Assembly: GCF_900543425.1 (NCBI RefSeq)
Contig: NZ_UQRQ01000008.1
Coordinates: 108,842-172,841, forward strand
Direction: 5' to 3'
From: an uncultured Sanguibacteroides sp.
GTDB taxonomy: Bacteria > Bacteroidota > Bacteroidia > Bacteroidales > Marinifilaceae
DNA: 64,000 bases
In this document: piece by piece, positions 8,574 through 17,921 of the stretch
Layout: each line of letters begins with the position of its first letter
Position numbering within the stretch: position 1 is the stretch's first letter
The notes under the pieces: generated by a model
Told to the model about the DNA's origin: nothing
Databases searched by the model: none
Seen by the model: only the letters and a program-made list of their open reading frames with translations
Program-made: the position numbers and the translations under genes

Positions 8574-9956
8574 TTACTCCGAACCTTTGCTCATATCCAC
8601 TAAAAAATCCCGGACGGCTTCCTGCAGCTCTTTCGGAGTACAGGTATAATGATTAATCAGTATGGTAAAAGCCAATTCCTGCCCGTCCCTTGTCGTCAAA
8701 AATCCGGAAAGGGTACGTACTCCGGTAAAGGAACCGGTTTTTGCCCGCAGGTTGTTTCGTAAGACAGGGTGATCGGCATAAATCGTCAATCCGCCGTCAA
8801 CTCCCCCTTCAGGCAAAGAAGCCCAGAAAGGCCTTCCCAAATGCCGGCGACACCACAACAAAAGATCGGTAAATACTTCCGCGGGAGCGGCATTCTGCAT
8901 GGAGAGCCCGGAAGCGTCCTTTAAAATAATTCCGGACGTATCAATCGCCATACCCGCCAAACGTCTCTTCACTTCCTGTTCGAAACGATCAGGACTAACC
9001 AACTTTCCCAAAGCTTCCGCAAATAGATTTATGCTTCTCTTATTCGTATAAAAAACAATCTCCTCTACGGTCGGAGAAATAAACGTATGCAGAGAGTGTA
9101 AGGAGTCTCCGGACACAGACGTATCACCTATCGTTATTCCCTGCCTTCTCAGTCGCCTCTTTAATTCATTGCAAGCAATTTCTGCAGGATGATGTATGGC
9201 TCCTTTCACTTCATAAGAAAAAGATTTCGTGGTGATATTTCCTTTTAGCAATAACTTCTCCGCGTAAGGGCCACCGTAAATCCAAACATCCTCTTTTTTC
9301 AGATCGGAAACCGTTACCCGATTTATAAATTCCACCTCTATCGAAGGAATAACGGAAACAATTTTTGCCATTCCCGTGGTTCTTTCCGGTTTTAACGTAA
9401 CAGTATATAGATTGTCCCGGTAATTAAAAGGATGATAAAGCGCCCCGTAATAATTGGCTATATCCTCCCACAACCAAGATCCCGGAATCCCCTCTTCCTT
9501 ATCCGCTCCACGAATCACAACAGTTCCCTCCACCTGATGAATCCCCAATACCTTTATGACGTGAATAACCGTATCTACAAAACGCCGGGAAGGGAAGTAA
9601 CGGGAATCCAAACAAGGATCTCCCCCTGCCTCAATCACAATATCTCCTTTCAGAATTCCATCCACTATCTCTCCCGTATAGGCAACGGAAGTCGAAAAAG
9701 TATAAGCCGGACCGACTTTTTGCAAACTCAAAGCCGTACTAAACAACTTTGTCACGGATGCAGGTATTAAGGCTGTTTCCGAACGATATTCACTTATGAT
9801 TTTTTGATCCTTCACCCGCTTCACGGATATTCCGACAGCAGCATGTTTTAAGCCGGGTATGGAAAGTAGTTTTTGCAATGCACTATCGACCTGAGCCGAA
9901 AGCGGAAAAACGATCAGCCCGCAGAATAACAAGGTATATAAAATCCGTTTCAACAT
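8574..9956 (-). CDS. dacB: D-alanyl-D-alanine carboxypeptidase/endopeptidase (PBP4, S13 family)
   Basis: Low-molecular-mass penicillin-binding protein that trims or cleaves peptidoglycan cross-links in the periplasm. The 460-residue product has a signal peptide (cleavage after FPLSAQ, about residue 22). The S13 catalytic motifs are SVTK (S67-K70), RSIN near residue 310 and KTGSFTG near residue 410. The spacing between the first two motifs reflects the large inserted domains typical of PBP4. It is the last gene of an engB-xseA-xseB-dacB run, 9 bases after xseB. Confidence 0.93.
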   Translation of the reverse strand: MLKRILYTLLFCGLIVFPLSAQVDSALQKLLSIPGLKHAAVGISVKRVKDQKIISEYRSETALIPASVTKLFSTALSLQKVGPAYTFSTSVAYTGEIVDGILKGDIVIEAGGDPCLDSRYFPSRRFVDTVIHVIKVLGIHQVEGTVVIRGADKEEGIPGSWLWEDIANYYGALYHPFNYRDNLYTVTLKPERTTGMAKIVSVIPSIEVEFINRVTVSDLKKEDVWIYGGPYAEKLLLKGNITTKSFSYEVKGAIHHPAEIACNELKRRLRRQGITIGDTSVSGDSLHSLHTFISPTVEEIVFYTNKRSINLFAEALGKLVSPDRFEQEVKRRLAGMAIDTSGIILKDASGLSMQNAAPAEVFTDLLLWCRRHLGRPFWASLPEGGVDGGLTIYADHPVLRNNLRAKTGSFTGVRTLSGFLTTRDGQELAFTILINHYTCTPKELQEAVRDFLVDMSKGSE

Positions 9957-9965
9957 CCTATAAAT

Positions 9966-10163
9966 CTAAACTTCCATCGATTTCAGGATATTCTCTACCT
10001 CTTCCTCCGTCTCGTGTAATTTGGCTTTACAAAAAGCAATCAATTGAGAAACCCGTTTTACCTTTTCTCCCAATTCATCTATATCTAATTTATTATCTTC
10101 CAGCTTACTGACGATACTTTCAATTTCAGCCATAGCCATTTTATAGTTCAGTTTCTCTTCCAT
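9966..10163 (-). CDS. xseB: Exodeoxyribonuclease VII small subunit
   Basis: Small subunit of the single-strand-specific exonuclease VII. The 65-residue product shows the family pattern: an N-terminal helix (KMAMAEIESIVSKLED), then an LDIDELGEKVKR turn and a second long helix. Length is normal for XseB. It overlaps the 3' end of xseA by 23 bases, suggesting translational coupling of the two subunits. Confidence 0.95.
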   Translation of the reverse strand: MEEKLNYKMAMAEIESIVSKLEDNKLDIDELGEKVKRVSQLIAFCKAKLHETEEEVENILKSMEV

Positions 10164-11538
10164 ACTCTTCTTTTTTATCTTTTATTTCACTTGTTATTTT
10201 ACCATGCAACAATTCCGTCTCGATTACGTCTCCAACCTGCAAATCGGTAATATCCCTTACCGATTTTCCATTTATCCGGGTAATCGAAAATCCACGTTCC
10301 AATACATTCTTCGGATTCATAAACCTCATTTTGGCTTCTGCCATCTCCAACCGGTGAGCTTGGTAAGAAAAGCAATTACCCACCCGTTGTCCCAACTGCT
10401 TACCGTAATTCTCAAGCAACATGGTTTGACGATCCAAACTCAACCGCACCTTTCCCTCCACACGTGTCTTCCACTGTTCGAATCCGCTCAACTGACTCCT
10501 AACAAACAATTTAGAGCGGTGTTCCACTTTCTGTAATTGAAATACCAGACTATTCTTCCGGTTATCCAAGAGAGCACGAGTAGATTGCCTGAAATTGGCG
10601 ACCAACACGTACTGTTTATTTTTCTCCTCTGCCAAACGTCGGTTTACATTCGCCATCCATCGTTCCCGTAAATCCTCTATTCCGGCTTCCCCTACCTGAA
10701 ATCGTTCAATCAAAAAGGCGGCAGCAGCCGTCGGAGTCTTCACGCTTTTAAAAGCAACCCTATCCACTATCGTTTCATCCCGTTCATGACCGATTCCGGC
10801 AATAACAGGCAGAGGAAACTGAGCTACATTAGCCGCTAATTCGTAAGAATCAAAACTCCCCAGATCGGTTTGAGAACCTCCGCCTCGAATAATCACGACC
10901 ACATCAAATAAAGACTCGTATTCATATATTCGCTCCAAAGCCGCAATCACAGACTCCGTCGTACTATCACCCTGCATGACAGCCGGAAATAATTTTGTGT
11001 GAAAAACATAACCAAACGGATTCCGGTGTAACTGATCTACAAAATCACCGTATCCTGCAGCAGTCGGAGAAGATATGACGGCAACAACCTTAGGTAAGGG
11101 CGAAAGTTCCAATTCCCGATTCATATTGATAACCCCCTCTTGTTCCAAGCGATCCAATATCTCTTTTCGCTTCCGCTCCAGATCTCCTATGGTAAAGGTA
11201 GGATCGATATCCCGGATATTCAAAGAATACCCGTAAACCTCATGAAACACGACCTCCACACGAATCAATACCTTCATCCCCCGCTGCAAAGATTTTCCCG
11301 TAGTCGTTTCGAAATAAGGTTTCAACAGGCGATACGTGAACGCCCATATCGTCGCCCTGGCCGTAGCAATAATCGAATCATCCTCCTCCCGTTTCTCCAC
11401 CAATTCCAGGTAACAATGGCCCGAACGATTCTCTTTGACATCGGCGATCTCTGCCACAATCAGCACCCCCTCGGTGAAACTCTCCTTCAACGTCTGTTTC
11501 ACCAAATTATTCAGCTGATATAGCCCTATAGGTTCCAT
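10141..11538 (-). CDS. xseA: Exodeoxyribonuclease VII large subunit
   Basis: Catalytic subunit of exonuclease VII, which degrades single-stranded DNA. The 465-residue product has an N-terminal OB fold (about residues 1-100), then the catalytic domain with VISSPTAAGYGDF, DVVVIIRGGGSQTDLGSFD and AGIGHERDETIVD, ending with coiled-coil helices. The start is 7 bases after the engB stop. The C-terminal segment LERGFSITRINGK is typical of the family. Confidence 0.96.
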   Translation of the reverse strand: MEPIGLYQLNNLVKQTLKESFTEGVLIVAEIADVKENRSGHCYLELVEKREEDDSIIATARATIWAFTYRLLKPYFETTTGKSLQRGMKVLIRVEVVFHEVYGYSLNIRDIDPTFTIGDLERKRKEILDRLEQEGVINMNRELELSPLPKVVAVISSPTAAGYGDFVDQLHRNPFGYVFHTKLFPAVMQGDSTTESVIAALERIYEYESLFDVVVIIRGGGSQTDLGSFDSYELAANVAQFPLPVIAGIGHERDETIVDRVAFKSVKTPTAAAAFLIERFQVGEAGIEDLRERWMANVNRRLAEEKNKQYVLVANFRQSTRALLDNRKNSLVFQLQKVEHRSKLFVRSQLSGFEQWKTRVEGKVRLSLDRQTMLLENYGKQLGQRVGNCFSYQAHRLEMAEAKMRFMNPKNVLERGFSITRINGKSVRDITDLQVGDVIETELLHGKITSEIKDKKEEYGRETEL

Positions 11539-11545
11539 AATTTCT

Positions 11546-12151
11546 CTACTCCAACTCTACAGTTTTATTCAATTCCCCGATGTAATCCAAAATCTCTTTC
11601 CGACCGAGCCCTTTTTCCGACGAGGTCAAAAAAGCCTTAGGAAGACTCTCCCATTGTTCGGACATGACTTTTCCGTACTCCTCTATACAAGTTTTTTGAC
11701 GGGTTACGTTTAACTTATCGGCTTTTGTAAATACCATGACAAAAGGGACCCCGTTTTCTCCCAACCAAGCCATAAACTCCAAATCAATCTTTTGAGGTTC
11801 ATGACGACTGTCGATCAGGACAAACAGACAAACCATATTTTCCCGTTTCAGTATATAGTTTTTAATCATAGGCTCAAACTTATTCCGCACCGATTTTGAA
11901 GCCTTCGCGTAACCGTACCCCGGCAAATCGACCAGATACCACTCATTATTAATTAAGAAATGATTGATCAACTGTGTTTTTCCCGGAGTACCGGAAGTCT
12001 TGGCCAACTTACTATGATTCGTAAGCATATTGATTAAAGAAGATTTCCCCACGTTAGATCTACCGATAAAAGCATATTCATGCCTATCCGGAACGGGGCA
12101 TTTATCTACCTCCGTGTTACTCATTACAAATTTTGCGTTATATACTTCCAT
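11546..12151 (-). CDS. engB: Ribosome-biogenesis GTPase YihA/YsxC (EngB)
   Basis: Essential-type small GTPase needed for 50S subunit assembly. The 201-residue product has G1 [10 protein letters not shown] near residue 30, G3 DLPGYGYAK near residue 74, G4 TKAD near residue 143 and a G5-like SSEKG. It heads the run engB-xseA-xseB-dacB. Its promoter appears to sit right at the T tract of the upstream helicase terminator. Confidence 0.96.
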   Translation of the reverse strand: MEVYNAKFVMSNTEVDKCPVPDRHEYAFIGRSNVGKSSLINMLTNHSKLAKTSGTPGKTQLINHFLINNEWYLVDLPGYGYAKASKSVRNKFEPMIKNYILKRENMVCLFVLIDSRHEPQKIDLEFMAWLGENGVPFVMVFTKADKLNVTRQKTCIEEYGKVMSEQWESLPKAFLTSSEKGLGRKEILDYIGELNKTVELE

Positions 12152-12170
12152 AATCTTCTATTTTAAATTT

Positions 12171-12201
12171 CAAAAATACAAAAAAAAGAGCTGTCCATAA
12201 A
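12171..12201 (-). promoter_or_regulatory. Predicted promoter of the engB-xseA-xseB-dacB run
   Basis: Minus-strand TTTA (12198-12201), a 19-base spacer and TATTTTTG (12171-12178) fit the Bacteroidota promoter pattern. The spacer overlaps the helicase terminator hairpin, so termination and new initiation are packed into about 50 bases. Confidence 0.5.
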
Positions 12202-12217
12202 ATAAATTTCCAGCTCT
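12174..12217 (-). terminator. Rho-independent terminator of the DEAD-box helicase gene
   Basis: On the minus strand an AGAGCTG...CAGCTCT hairpin (arms 12211-12217 and 12187-12193) is followed by a run of T (complement of the A run 12180-12187). It lies about 40 bases after the helicase stop codon. Confidence 0.75.
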
Positions 12218-12255
12218 CTCTTTTTCCATATGAAATAAAGACTCTTCGTTCCCTA

Positions 12256-14085
12256 TTAGTTTCCAGCAGAAGAACGTCTGAAATTCCTCGGTTTCTTCGG
12301 ATTACTTCCCGGTTTTCCTCTCCGCTTTCCCTCTACCTCTTTTTCTCTCTTTCCGCTATCCCGACGTTCAAAACGATCTCTCCCGGATTTTCCGCCACGA
12401 CCGCTCCGGCTTCCTCCTCTATCTCTATCGCCGCCTCGACCACGACCTCCCTGATTGCGATTGGAAATCGCCCTAATGGTTAAAGGAATTCCATTGAACA
12501 CCGCCCTGCTGAAATCCGATGCGAAATCCGTCGCACTCTCCTCGTCTATTTCAAACTTCGTATCCGTATCGTAAATCCGTATTCCCCCTACTTCTACTCC
12601 CCGACGACGCGAATGCTTGTTAATCAAAGCCATCAAATCTTTGGGCGTTAATCCGTCTTCCCGGCCGATATTCAACGAAAAAGCACTAAAAACAGTATCA
12701 CCGCCACGTCCCCGACGCTCGCCTCTGCCTTCCCGACCGCCACGCTCACTACGTTCTTTTTCCGACAAATTAAGGTCATCCGTATTCTTATACTTTTTCA
12801 ACAATTTACCGAATTCAAAAGAGACCAAATGTTGAATCAACTCCTCTTTCGTATAATCGGCAAACTTATCAAACACGGTCTGCTCGAAATTTTCCAGGTT
12901 ATCCTGTTGCTCTGCCGCAAGAATCTGATCTGCATAAAAAGCCAATTGAGCCTTACAAATCTGTTCTCCCCCGGGAACCTGTTGGTATACAAACGTTTTC
13001 TTCAACATGTTTTCGATACGACGCAACTTACCCTTCTCTTTGGAGTGAATAATAGCAATAGATATACCCTCTTTTCCCGCACGTCCCGTCCTACCGCTCC
13101 GGTGGGTGTAACTTTCAACATCATCAGGTAAATTGTAATTAATAACATGGGTCAGACAATCCACATCCAATCCCCTGGCTGCCACATCCGTAGCGACCAA
13201 TACTTTCAGTCTCTTGGAACGAAAAGCGGCCATCACATTATCACGTTGAGCCTGACTCAGATCCCCGTGAAGCGCATCGCAATCGATCCCGTCCCGCTGC
13301 AAGTGCTTGGCGATCTCACTTGCATCATTTTTAGTCCGCGTAAAAATAATGGCATACATATCCGGGGCACAATCGATCACCCGACGTAATGTCTCATAAC
13401 AATCCTTCGCCCGTACCATATAATAGTGATGAGAGACGGTATCAGCTCCCTGATTCTTCTTACCCACGGATATCTCCTTCGGATTGATCAGGTAATTTCT
13501 GGCAATCCGCTCCACCTCTTTCGGCATTGTCGCTGAAAACAGGTAGGTATTCTTTTCTTTAGGAGTCTCCTCTAAAATAAAATTCAGGTCTTCCTGAAAT
13601 CCCATATTCAACATCTCGTCCGCTTCGTCCAAAACCACGGCAACCACGGATTCGATATCCACAACCTTACGTTTTAACAGGTCTACCAACCGTCCCGGTG
13701 TAGCCACAATAACATGAACTCCCCGTTCAATCTCCTTAATCTGTCTGCGGATATCCGTACCTCCATAAACACACGCGATTCGAATATCCTTACGATACTT
13801 GGAGTAGTTTTTTAAATCATTTCCGATCTGCACGCATAATTCTCGTGTAGGACTCAAAACCAGAACCTGAGTATTTTTCCATTCCGGTTCGATCTTTTGC
13901 AATAAAGGTAATCCGAACGCTGCCGTTTTCCCCGTTCCAGTCTGGGCTAAAACTACTAAATCATTTTCTTCGCCCAAAATTACAGGGATCGTCTTCTCTT
14001 GTACAGGACTCGGTGTCTCAAAACCTAAATCTGCAACTCCCTTAAGAATTTCCCCGTCTAAACCTAATTCTCTAAATTTTTCCAT
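12256..14085 (-). CDS. DEAD-box ATP-dependent RNA helicase with DbpA-type RNA-binding domain and RG-rich tail
   Basis: RNA helicase of the DeaD/CsdA type, acting on structured RNA such as ribosomal precursors or cold-stabilised mRNA. The 609-residue product has a Q motif near residue 25, motif I AQTGTGKTAAF near 50, motif II DEADEML near 152, motif III SAT near 184 and motif VI HRSGRTGRAG near 330. A DbpA-like RNA-binding fold (SLNIGREDGLTPKDLMALI onward) spans about 470-545, and the tail after residue 550 is full of Arg-Gly repeats. It follows the second ftsZ by 89 bases with no clear promoter between them, so it may be partly read through from the dcw operon. Confidence 0.95.
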   Translation of the reverse strand: MEKFRELGLDGEILKGVADLGFETPSPVQEKTIPVILGEENDLVVLAQTGTGKTAAFGLPLLQKIEPEWKNTQVLVLSPTRELCVQIGNDLKNYSKYRKDIRIACVYGGTDIRRQIKEIERGVHVIVATPGRLVDLLKRKVVDIESVVAVVLDEADEMLNMGFQEDLNFILEETPKEKNTYLFSATMPKEVERIARNYLINPKEISVGKKNQGADTVSHHYYMVRAKDCYETLRRVIDCAPDMYAIIFTRTKNDASEIAKHLQRDGIDCDALHGDLSQAQRDNVMAAFRSKRLKVLVATDVAARGLDVDCLTHVINYNLPDDVESYTHRSGRTGRAGKEGISIAIIHSKEKGKLRRIENMLKKTFVYQQVPGGEQICKAQLAFYADQILAAEQQDNLENFEQTVFDKFADYTKEELIQHLVSFEFGKLLKKYKNTDDLNLSEKERSERGGREGRGERRGRGGDTVFSAFSLNIGREDGLTPKDLMALINKHSRRRGVEVGGIRIYDTDTKFEIDEESATDFASDFSRAVFNGIPLTIRAISNRNQGGRGRGGDRDRGGSRSGRGGKSGRDRFERRDSGKREKEVEGKRRGKPGSNPKKPRNFRRSSAGN

Positions 14086-14174
14086 TAACGTAATTAAATT
14101 AATTCATGATGCCTCTTGTCATTTTTGTCCATAATCTCCAATCATAAATGACAGATTACGGTTATTCTTCCGCA

Positions 14175-15389
14175 TCATACTCTATCTATTTTTATTTGTC
14201 TCCGGGTATACGCCGGAGTCGTTTCCAATTCTTTTATCTTCTCTTGTGGCAAGTCCGGCAGCAAAGTCACATCCGACTCTTTCAATATGACCTGAACGTA
14301 ATCTTTCACACCATCCTTTATTTTCTTTATCCGTTCCGGATCTTCTTCCGTTTCAGACATCGTTACAGGAATTCCTCCTTTGATAGGAGCGGTAAATGTA
14401 TTTTCCACATCATTGGTAGAGAAACCGGTAGCTATTATTGTTACGGATATGGCTTCTCCTAATGTTTCATCCGTACCGACACCCCAGATAACAGCGGCAT
14501 TATCTCCCACTTCTTTAATAATATAGGAGGTTATCTCGCTCATCTCATCCATCGTAATTTCATCTGTACCGGAAGTAATATTCAATAAAATATTACTGGC
14601 CCCCAGAATATCGCTCTTGTTCAACAAGGGGCTGTTTAAAGCATCGACAATAACCCTTTTGGCCCGGTCTTCACCGGAGGCTTGGGCTGCCCCCATGATA
14701 GCAATACCACTATCCGTCATGACGGTTCTCACGTCGGCAAAATCCACATTTATATATCCCGGCAAGGTGATGATTTCAGCTATCCCCTTTACGGCCGTAT
14801 TCAATACATCATTGGCCTTAGCAAAAGCCGTGGACAAGGTCTGCGAAGCATATATTCGCTGAATCTTTTCATTATCGATAATGATTAACGAATCCACATA
14901 ACCTTTCAGCCTCCGCACTCCTTCTCTTGCTTGTTCCAGACGTTTCGGGCCTTCAAACCGGGAAGGAATGGTAACGATCCCCACGGTAAGAATCCCCATC
15001 TCTTTGGCAATCTTAGCAATTACCGGTGCAGCTCCCGTTCCGGTACCACCACCCATGGCTGCCGTAATGAACACCATTTTTGTGTTGTTCCGCAATAACT
15101 CCTCTATCTCCTTAAAACTTTCGTTAGCGGCAGCCTCTCCCACTTCCGGACGATTTCCCGCCCCTCGTCCTTCCGTCAAAGCCTTACCCAACTGAATTTT
15201 TATGGGAACCTGACTATGTTCCAATATCTGATAATCGGTATTACACAACACGAAATCCACATCACAAATCCCTTGTTTATGCATGTATTCGACGGCATTA
15301 CCGCCTCCGCCACCTACCCCAATTACCTTAATAATCGTGGGGGAAATTTCGTTCTGGTTAAAATTTATCAATCCATCTACCATGATCAT
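14175..15389 (-). CDS. ftsZ: Second FtsZ, with canonical C-terminal peptide
   Basis: Tubulin-like division GTPase, 404 residues. The nucleotide-binding start GVGGGGGNAV is at residues 24-33, the tubulin signature GGGTGTG at 113-119 and the catalytic T7 loop NVDFADVR at 214-221; all are intact. A short linker (about 330-385) leads to a conserved C-terminal peptide, TTPAYTRRQIK (391-401). This resembles the FtsA/ZipA-binding tail of ordinary FtsZ (IPAFLRKQ type). It starts 6 bases after the stop of the first ftsZ. The third codon is also ATG. Because it keeps both the GTPase site and the partner-binding tail, it may be the FtsA-tethered member of the pair; that is inference. Confidence 0.93.
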   Translation of the reverse strand: MIMVDGLINFNQNEISPTIIKVIGVGGGGGNAVEYMHKQGICDVDFVLCNTDYQILEHSQVPIKIQLGKALTEGRGAGNRPEVGEAAANESFKEIEELLRNNTKMVFITAAMGGGTGTGAAPVIAKIAKEMGILTVGIVTIPSRFEGPKRLEQAREGVRRLKGYVDSLIIIDNEKIQRIYASQTLSTAFAKANDVLNTAVKGIAEIITLPGYINVDFADVRTVMTDSGIAIMGAAQASGEDRAKRVIVDALNSPLLNKSDILGASNILLNITSGTDEITMDEMSEITSYIIKEVGDNAAVIWGVGTDETLGEAISVTIIATGFSTNDVENTFTAPIKGGIPVTMSETEEDPERIKKIKDGVKDYVQVILKESDVTLLPDLPQEKIKELETTPAYTRRQIKIDRV

Positions 15390-15395
15390 CCGCTA

Positions 15396-16745
15396 TTACA
15401 ATTCAGTATCTCTACTCATATCTTCACTAAACATTGTTCCGAGCTTACGCTTAAACCAGCTGTCCACATCAGGTACCTCGTTTATTCCCCGTTTCCGATC
15501 TCGATCCGGATGTCGTTTTTCCCGACTCTCCTCTTCCAAATCATCCTCTTCTTCTTTCTCCCTGGTTTCTATCTCCTTACGTTGTCGTTCCCGTTGCAAA
15601 CGCCGCATTCGGTTTTCCTCTTGTTTCTGTTTACGCTGCCGCTCTTCCTCTTCCAACTTCTTCGGGTCTACCACCTTCAACTCAAGGTCTTCGACCTCCT
15701 CTACTTTAAAAGAGATAGGCGAACGCTTCGTATCCACAGGAACACCGTTGAAACCGGTGGCTATAACGGCCACCCGTAATTCGTCTCCTAACGAATCGTC
15801 CTTTCCGGCTCCCCAAATTACATTTACATCATATCCGACCAACTCTTTTAAATAATCGGTTATCAAGGTAATTTCATCCATCGTGATCTCCTTGTTCCCG
15901 TATAACATATTCAACAATATATTGGAGGCTCCTCGTATATCATTACTATTCAACAAAGGGGATTCCAGCGCCATTTTAACGGCATCCAATGCCCGATTCT
16001 CACCTTCAGCTTCCCCCGCTCCCATCAATGCCACTCCGCTATTTCTCATGACCACTTCCACATCGGCAAAATCCACGTTAACAAAACCTTTCAAAGTGAT
16101 GATCTCAGCTATACTCTTAGCCGCAATAGTTAAAACATTATCAGCCATTTCAAAAGCCTTCGATAACTTCAAATCACCATACATATCCCGCAATTTCTCA
16201 TTACAGATAATCAACAAGGCGTCTACATATTCTACCAGTTCGTCTACTCCGGCCATGGCCTGCTCGACTCTCCTTTTTCCTTCGAAATTAAAAGGTATCG
16301 TGACGATTCCGATGGTCAATATTCCCAGCTCTTTGGCCTGTTTGGCAATAATGGGGGCTGCTCCCGTTCCGGTACCTCCTCCCATGCCTGCCGTAATAAA
16401 AATCATCTTCGTATTACGTTCCAAAATCGTCTTTATATAATCCAAACTCTCCTCCGCCGACTGACGTCCGCGTTCCGGTAAGCTTCCGGCTCCGCGTCCT
16501 TCCGTCAACTCCTTTCCGATCTGTATCCGATTTTTGACAGGGCTAATCCGTAACGCCTGAATGTCCGTGTTGCAAATTACAAATTCAACGCCTCGAATTC
16601 CTTGCCTACACATATGATTTACGGCATTGCTTCCGCCACCACCCACTCCGAACACCTTGATGATCGACTCCTCTTGTATCGGGGCATTTAACTCCAGTAA
16701 GGTACCTTCACTAAACATAACTGAAACCATTAATTCGTTAATCAT
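15396..16745 (-). CDS. ftsZ: First FtsZ, with long charged linker and non-canonical tail
   Basis: Tubulin-like division GTPase, 449 residues. Core motifs are intact: GVGGGGSNAV at 33-42, GGGTGTG at 122-128 and T7 loop NVDFADV at 223-229. Position 230 is Glu, where the neighbouring paralog and most FtsZs have a basic residue. The C-terminus is unusual. A run of about 65 highly charged residues (355-422, mostly E, K, R, Q), likely a coiled coil or long helix, leads to VDSWFKRKLGTMFSED, with no PAY/PAF-type peptide. The start overlaps the ftsA stop by 8 bases; ATG codons 6 and 10 are alternatives. It is directly followed by a second ftsZ. Confidence 0.93.
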   Translation of the reverse strand: MINELMVSVMFSEGTLLELNAPIQEESIIKVFGVGGGGSNAVNHMCRQGIRGVEFVICNTDIQALRISPVKNRIQIGKELTEGRGAGSLPERGRQSAEESLDYIKTILERNTKMIFITAGMGGGTGTGAAPIIAKQAKELGILTIGIVTIPFNFEGKRRVEQAMAGVDELVEYVDALLIICNEKLRDMYGDLKLSKAFEMADNVLTIAAKSIAEIITLKGFVNVDFADVEVVMRNSGVALMGAGEAEGENRALDAVKMALESPLLNSNDIRGASNILLNMLYGNKEITMDEITLITDYLKELVGYDVNVIWGAGKDDSLGDELRVAVIATGFNGVPVDTKRSPISFKVEEVEDLELKVVDPKKLEEEERQRKQKQEENRMRRLQRERQRKEIETREKEEEDDLEEESREKRHPDRDRKRGINEVPDVDSWFKRKLGTMFSEDMSRDTEL

Positions 16746-17910
16746 TAAAAAGCTCTCCGAACCACCTCTTCATCCGATTTCCGGACTTTTTCTGTTCTCT
16801 CCGCTCACACCGTAATAAACCCAACGCCGTCAAATACTCCGGCATTTTCAATAAAGCACCTTTCTCCGACAACACGTTTACGGCCCGGGCAAGTCCCACG
16901 GTATGGCCCGATAATTTTGCCAGTAGGGTATTTATACCGACAACACGACTTCCACCTCCGGTCAATAAAATGCCTTCATCAAGACTCTCGTAACAACCGC
17001 TCTGCTGCATCTGGAATATGGCTCCTTCCAAAATCTCCTCCAAACGGCATTGCTCCACATAAGCCAAATTATGACTCTCTATACAATATTTTGTTTCAGG
17101 GATAATAACTTTCCGATTTTTACATTCAGCCCGAAGAGCCATCCCGTATTCATGTTTTAATTTTTTAGCCTTTTCCAAATCCCGAATAGAAAAAGCAACG
17201 TTCAAATCCGCTTCGATCGTGCGACATCCTAATGGCAATTCCGAATAAAATACAGCCATTCCACTCTGGAAAACAAGGATTTTCGTACTTTCAGCTCCTA
17301 AGTCTACAAGAGCAAAATCCTGATTCTCCCCTTGTTTGGCAATCAAAGCATTCGTCATCGCCCGAACGACCGAATAAATTTCCAAATGTTCGACACCCAA
17401 ACTTGAGAATAATATTTTCAGCTCCTCGAGCGTCTCCTTCGATACCACAAAAACCTGATAACGTACATCCAAACGCCTGGCAGAACACCCGATCGGATCG
17501 CTTACCACCTCTTTATCCACGAAATAAGCCATCGGAACGACATCCACGACAACCTCATCCCCATTTTCCAAAGAACTTTTACACCTCTTCTCCAACTCCA
17601 GCAAATCGTGCTGAGTCACACCCTGCAATTTAGAATATTTCAGACTCTCCCTATCCTCCAACAACTTCACCCAGCTCCCCGAAAGCGTAATATTCAAGGA
17701 ATCAATATGCACGGAATGTTCGCTTTCGAATCCATCCAACAATTGTTGGATGCAAACTTTGGCCCTGAGTTTATCGGTTATCTTTCCCCGTTTTATGCCT
17801 TGAGACGCAACACTCATAACACCGACAAGACGACAATCATCTCCTGTCCTCTCTGCCAAAGCCATCACCATGGTCTCAGATCCCATATCCAAAGAAGCTA
17901 CGTATCCCAT
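16738..17910 (-). CDS. ftsA: Cell division protein FtsA
   Basis: Actin-like ATPase that anchors FtsZ filaments to the membrane. The 390-residue product begins with the phosphate-1 region GYVASLDMGSETMVMALAE. The SHS2/1C domain is at about 80-165, the phosphate-2 region DLGAESTKILVFQ at about 208 and the adenosine motif ILLTGGGSRVVGI at about 319. It ends in a short amphipathic segment, RMKRWFGELFND, which fits the membrane-targeting helix of FtsA. It overlaps the first ftsZ by 8 bases and follows ftsQ with 11 bases between them. Confidence 0.94.
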   Translation of the reverse strand: MGYVASLDMGSETMVMALAERTGDDCRLVGVMSVASQGIKRGKITDKLRAKVCIQQLLDGFESEHSVHIDSLNITLSGSWVKLLEDRESLKYSKLQGVTQHDLLELEKRCKSSLENGDEVVVDVVPMAYFVDKEVVSDPIGCSARRLDVRYQVFVVSKETLEELKILFSSLGVEHLEIYSVVRAMTNALIAKQGENQDFALVDLGAESTKILVFQSGMAVFYSELPLGCRTIEADLNVAFSIRDLEKAKKLKHEYGMALRAECKNRKVIIPETKYCIESHNLAYVEQCRLEEILEGAIFQMQQSGCYESLDEGILLTGGGSRVVGINTLLAKLSGHTVGLARAVNVLSEKGALLKMPEYLTALGLLRCERREQKKSGNRMKRWFGELFND

Positions 17911-17921
17911 ATCCTTTTATT

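Noticed and set aside
14117..14153. TGTCATTT...AAATGACA inverted repeat between the second ftsZ and the helicase gene as terminator.
   Set aside because: Only an 8-base AT-rich stem with a 21-base loop and no T run on the minus strand.
15216..15855. Two long overlapping plus-strand frames over the ftsZ pair.
   Set aside because: Low-complexity Ser/Leu/Phe-rich translations of the strand opposite the charged FtsZ linker; shadows.
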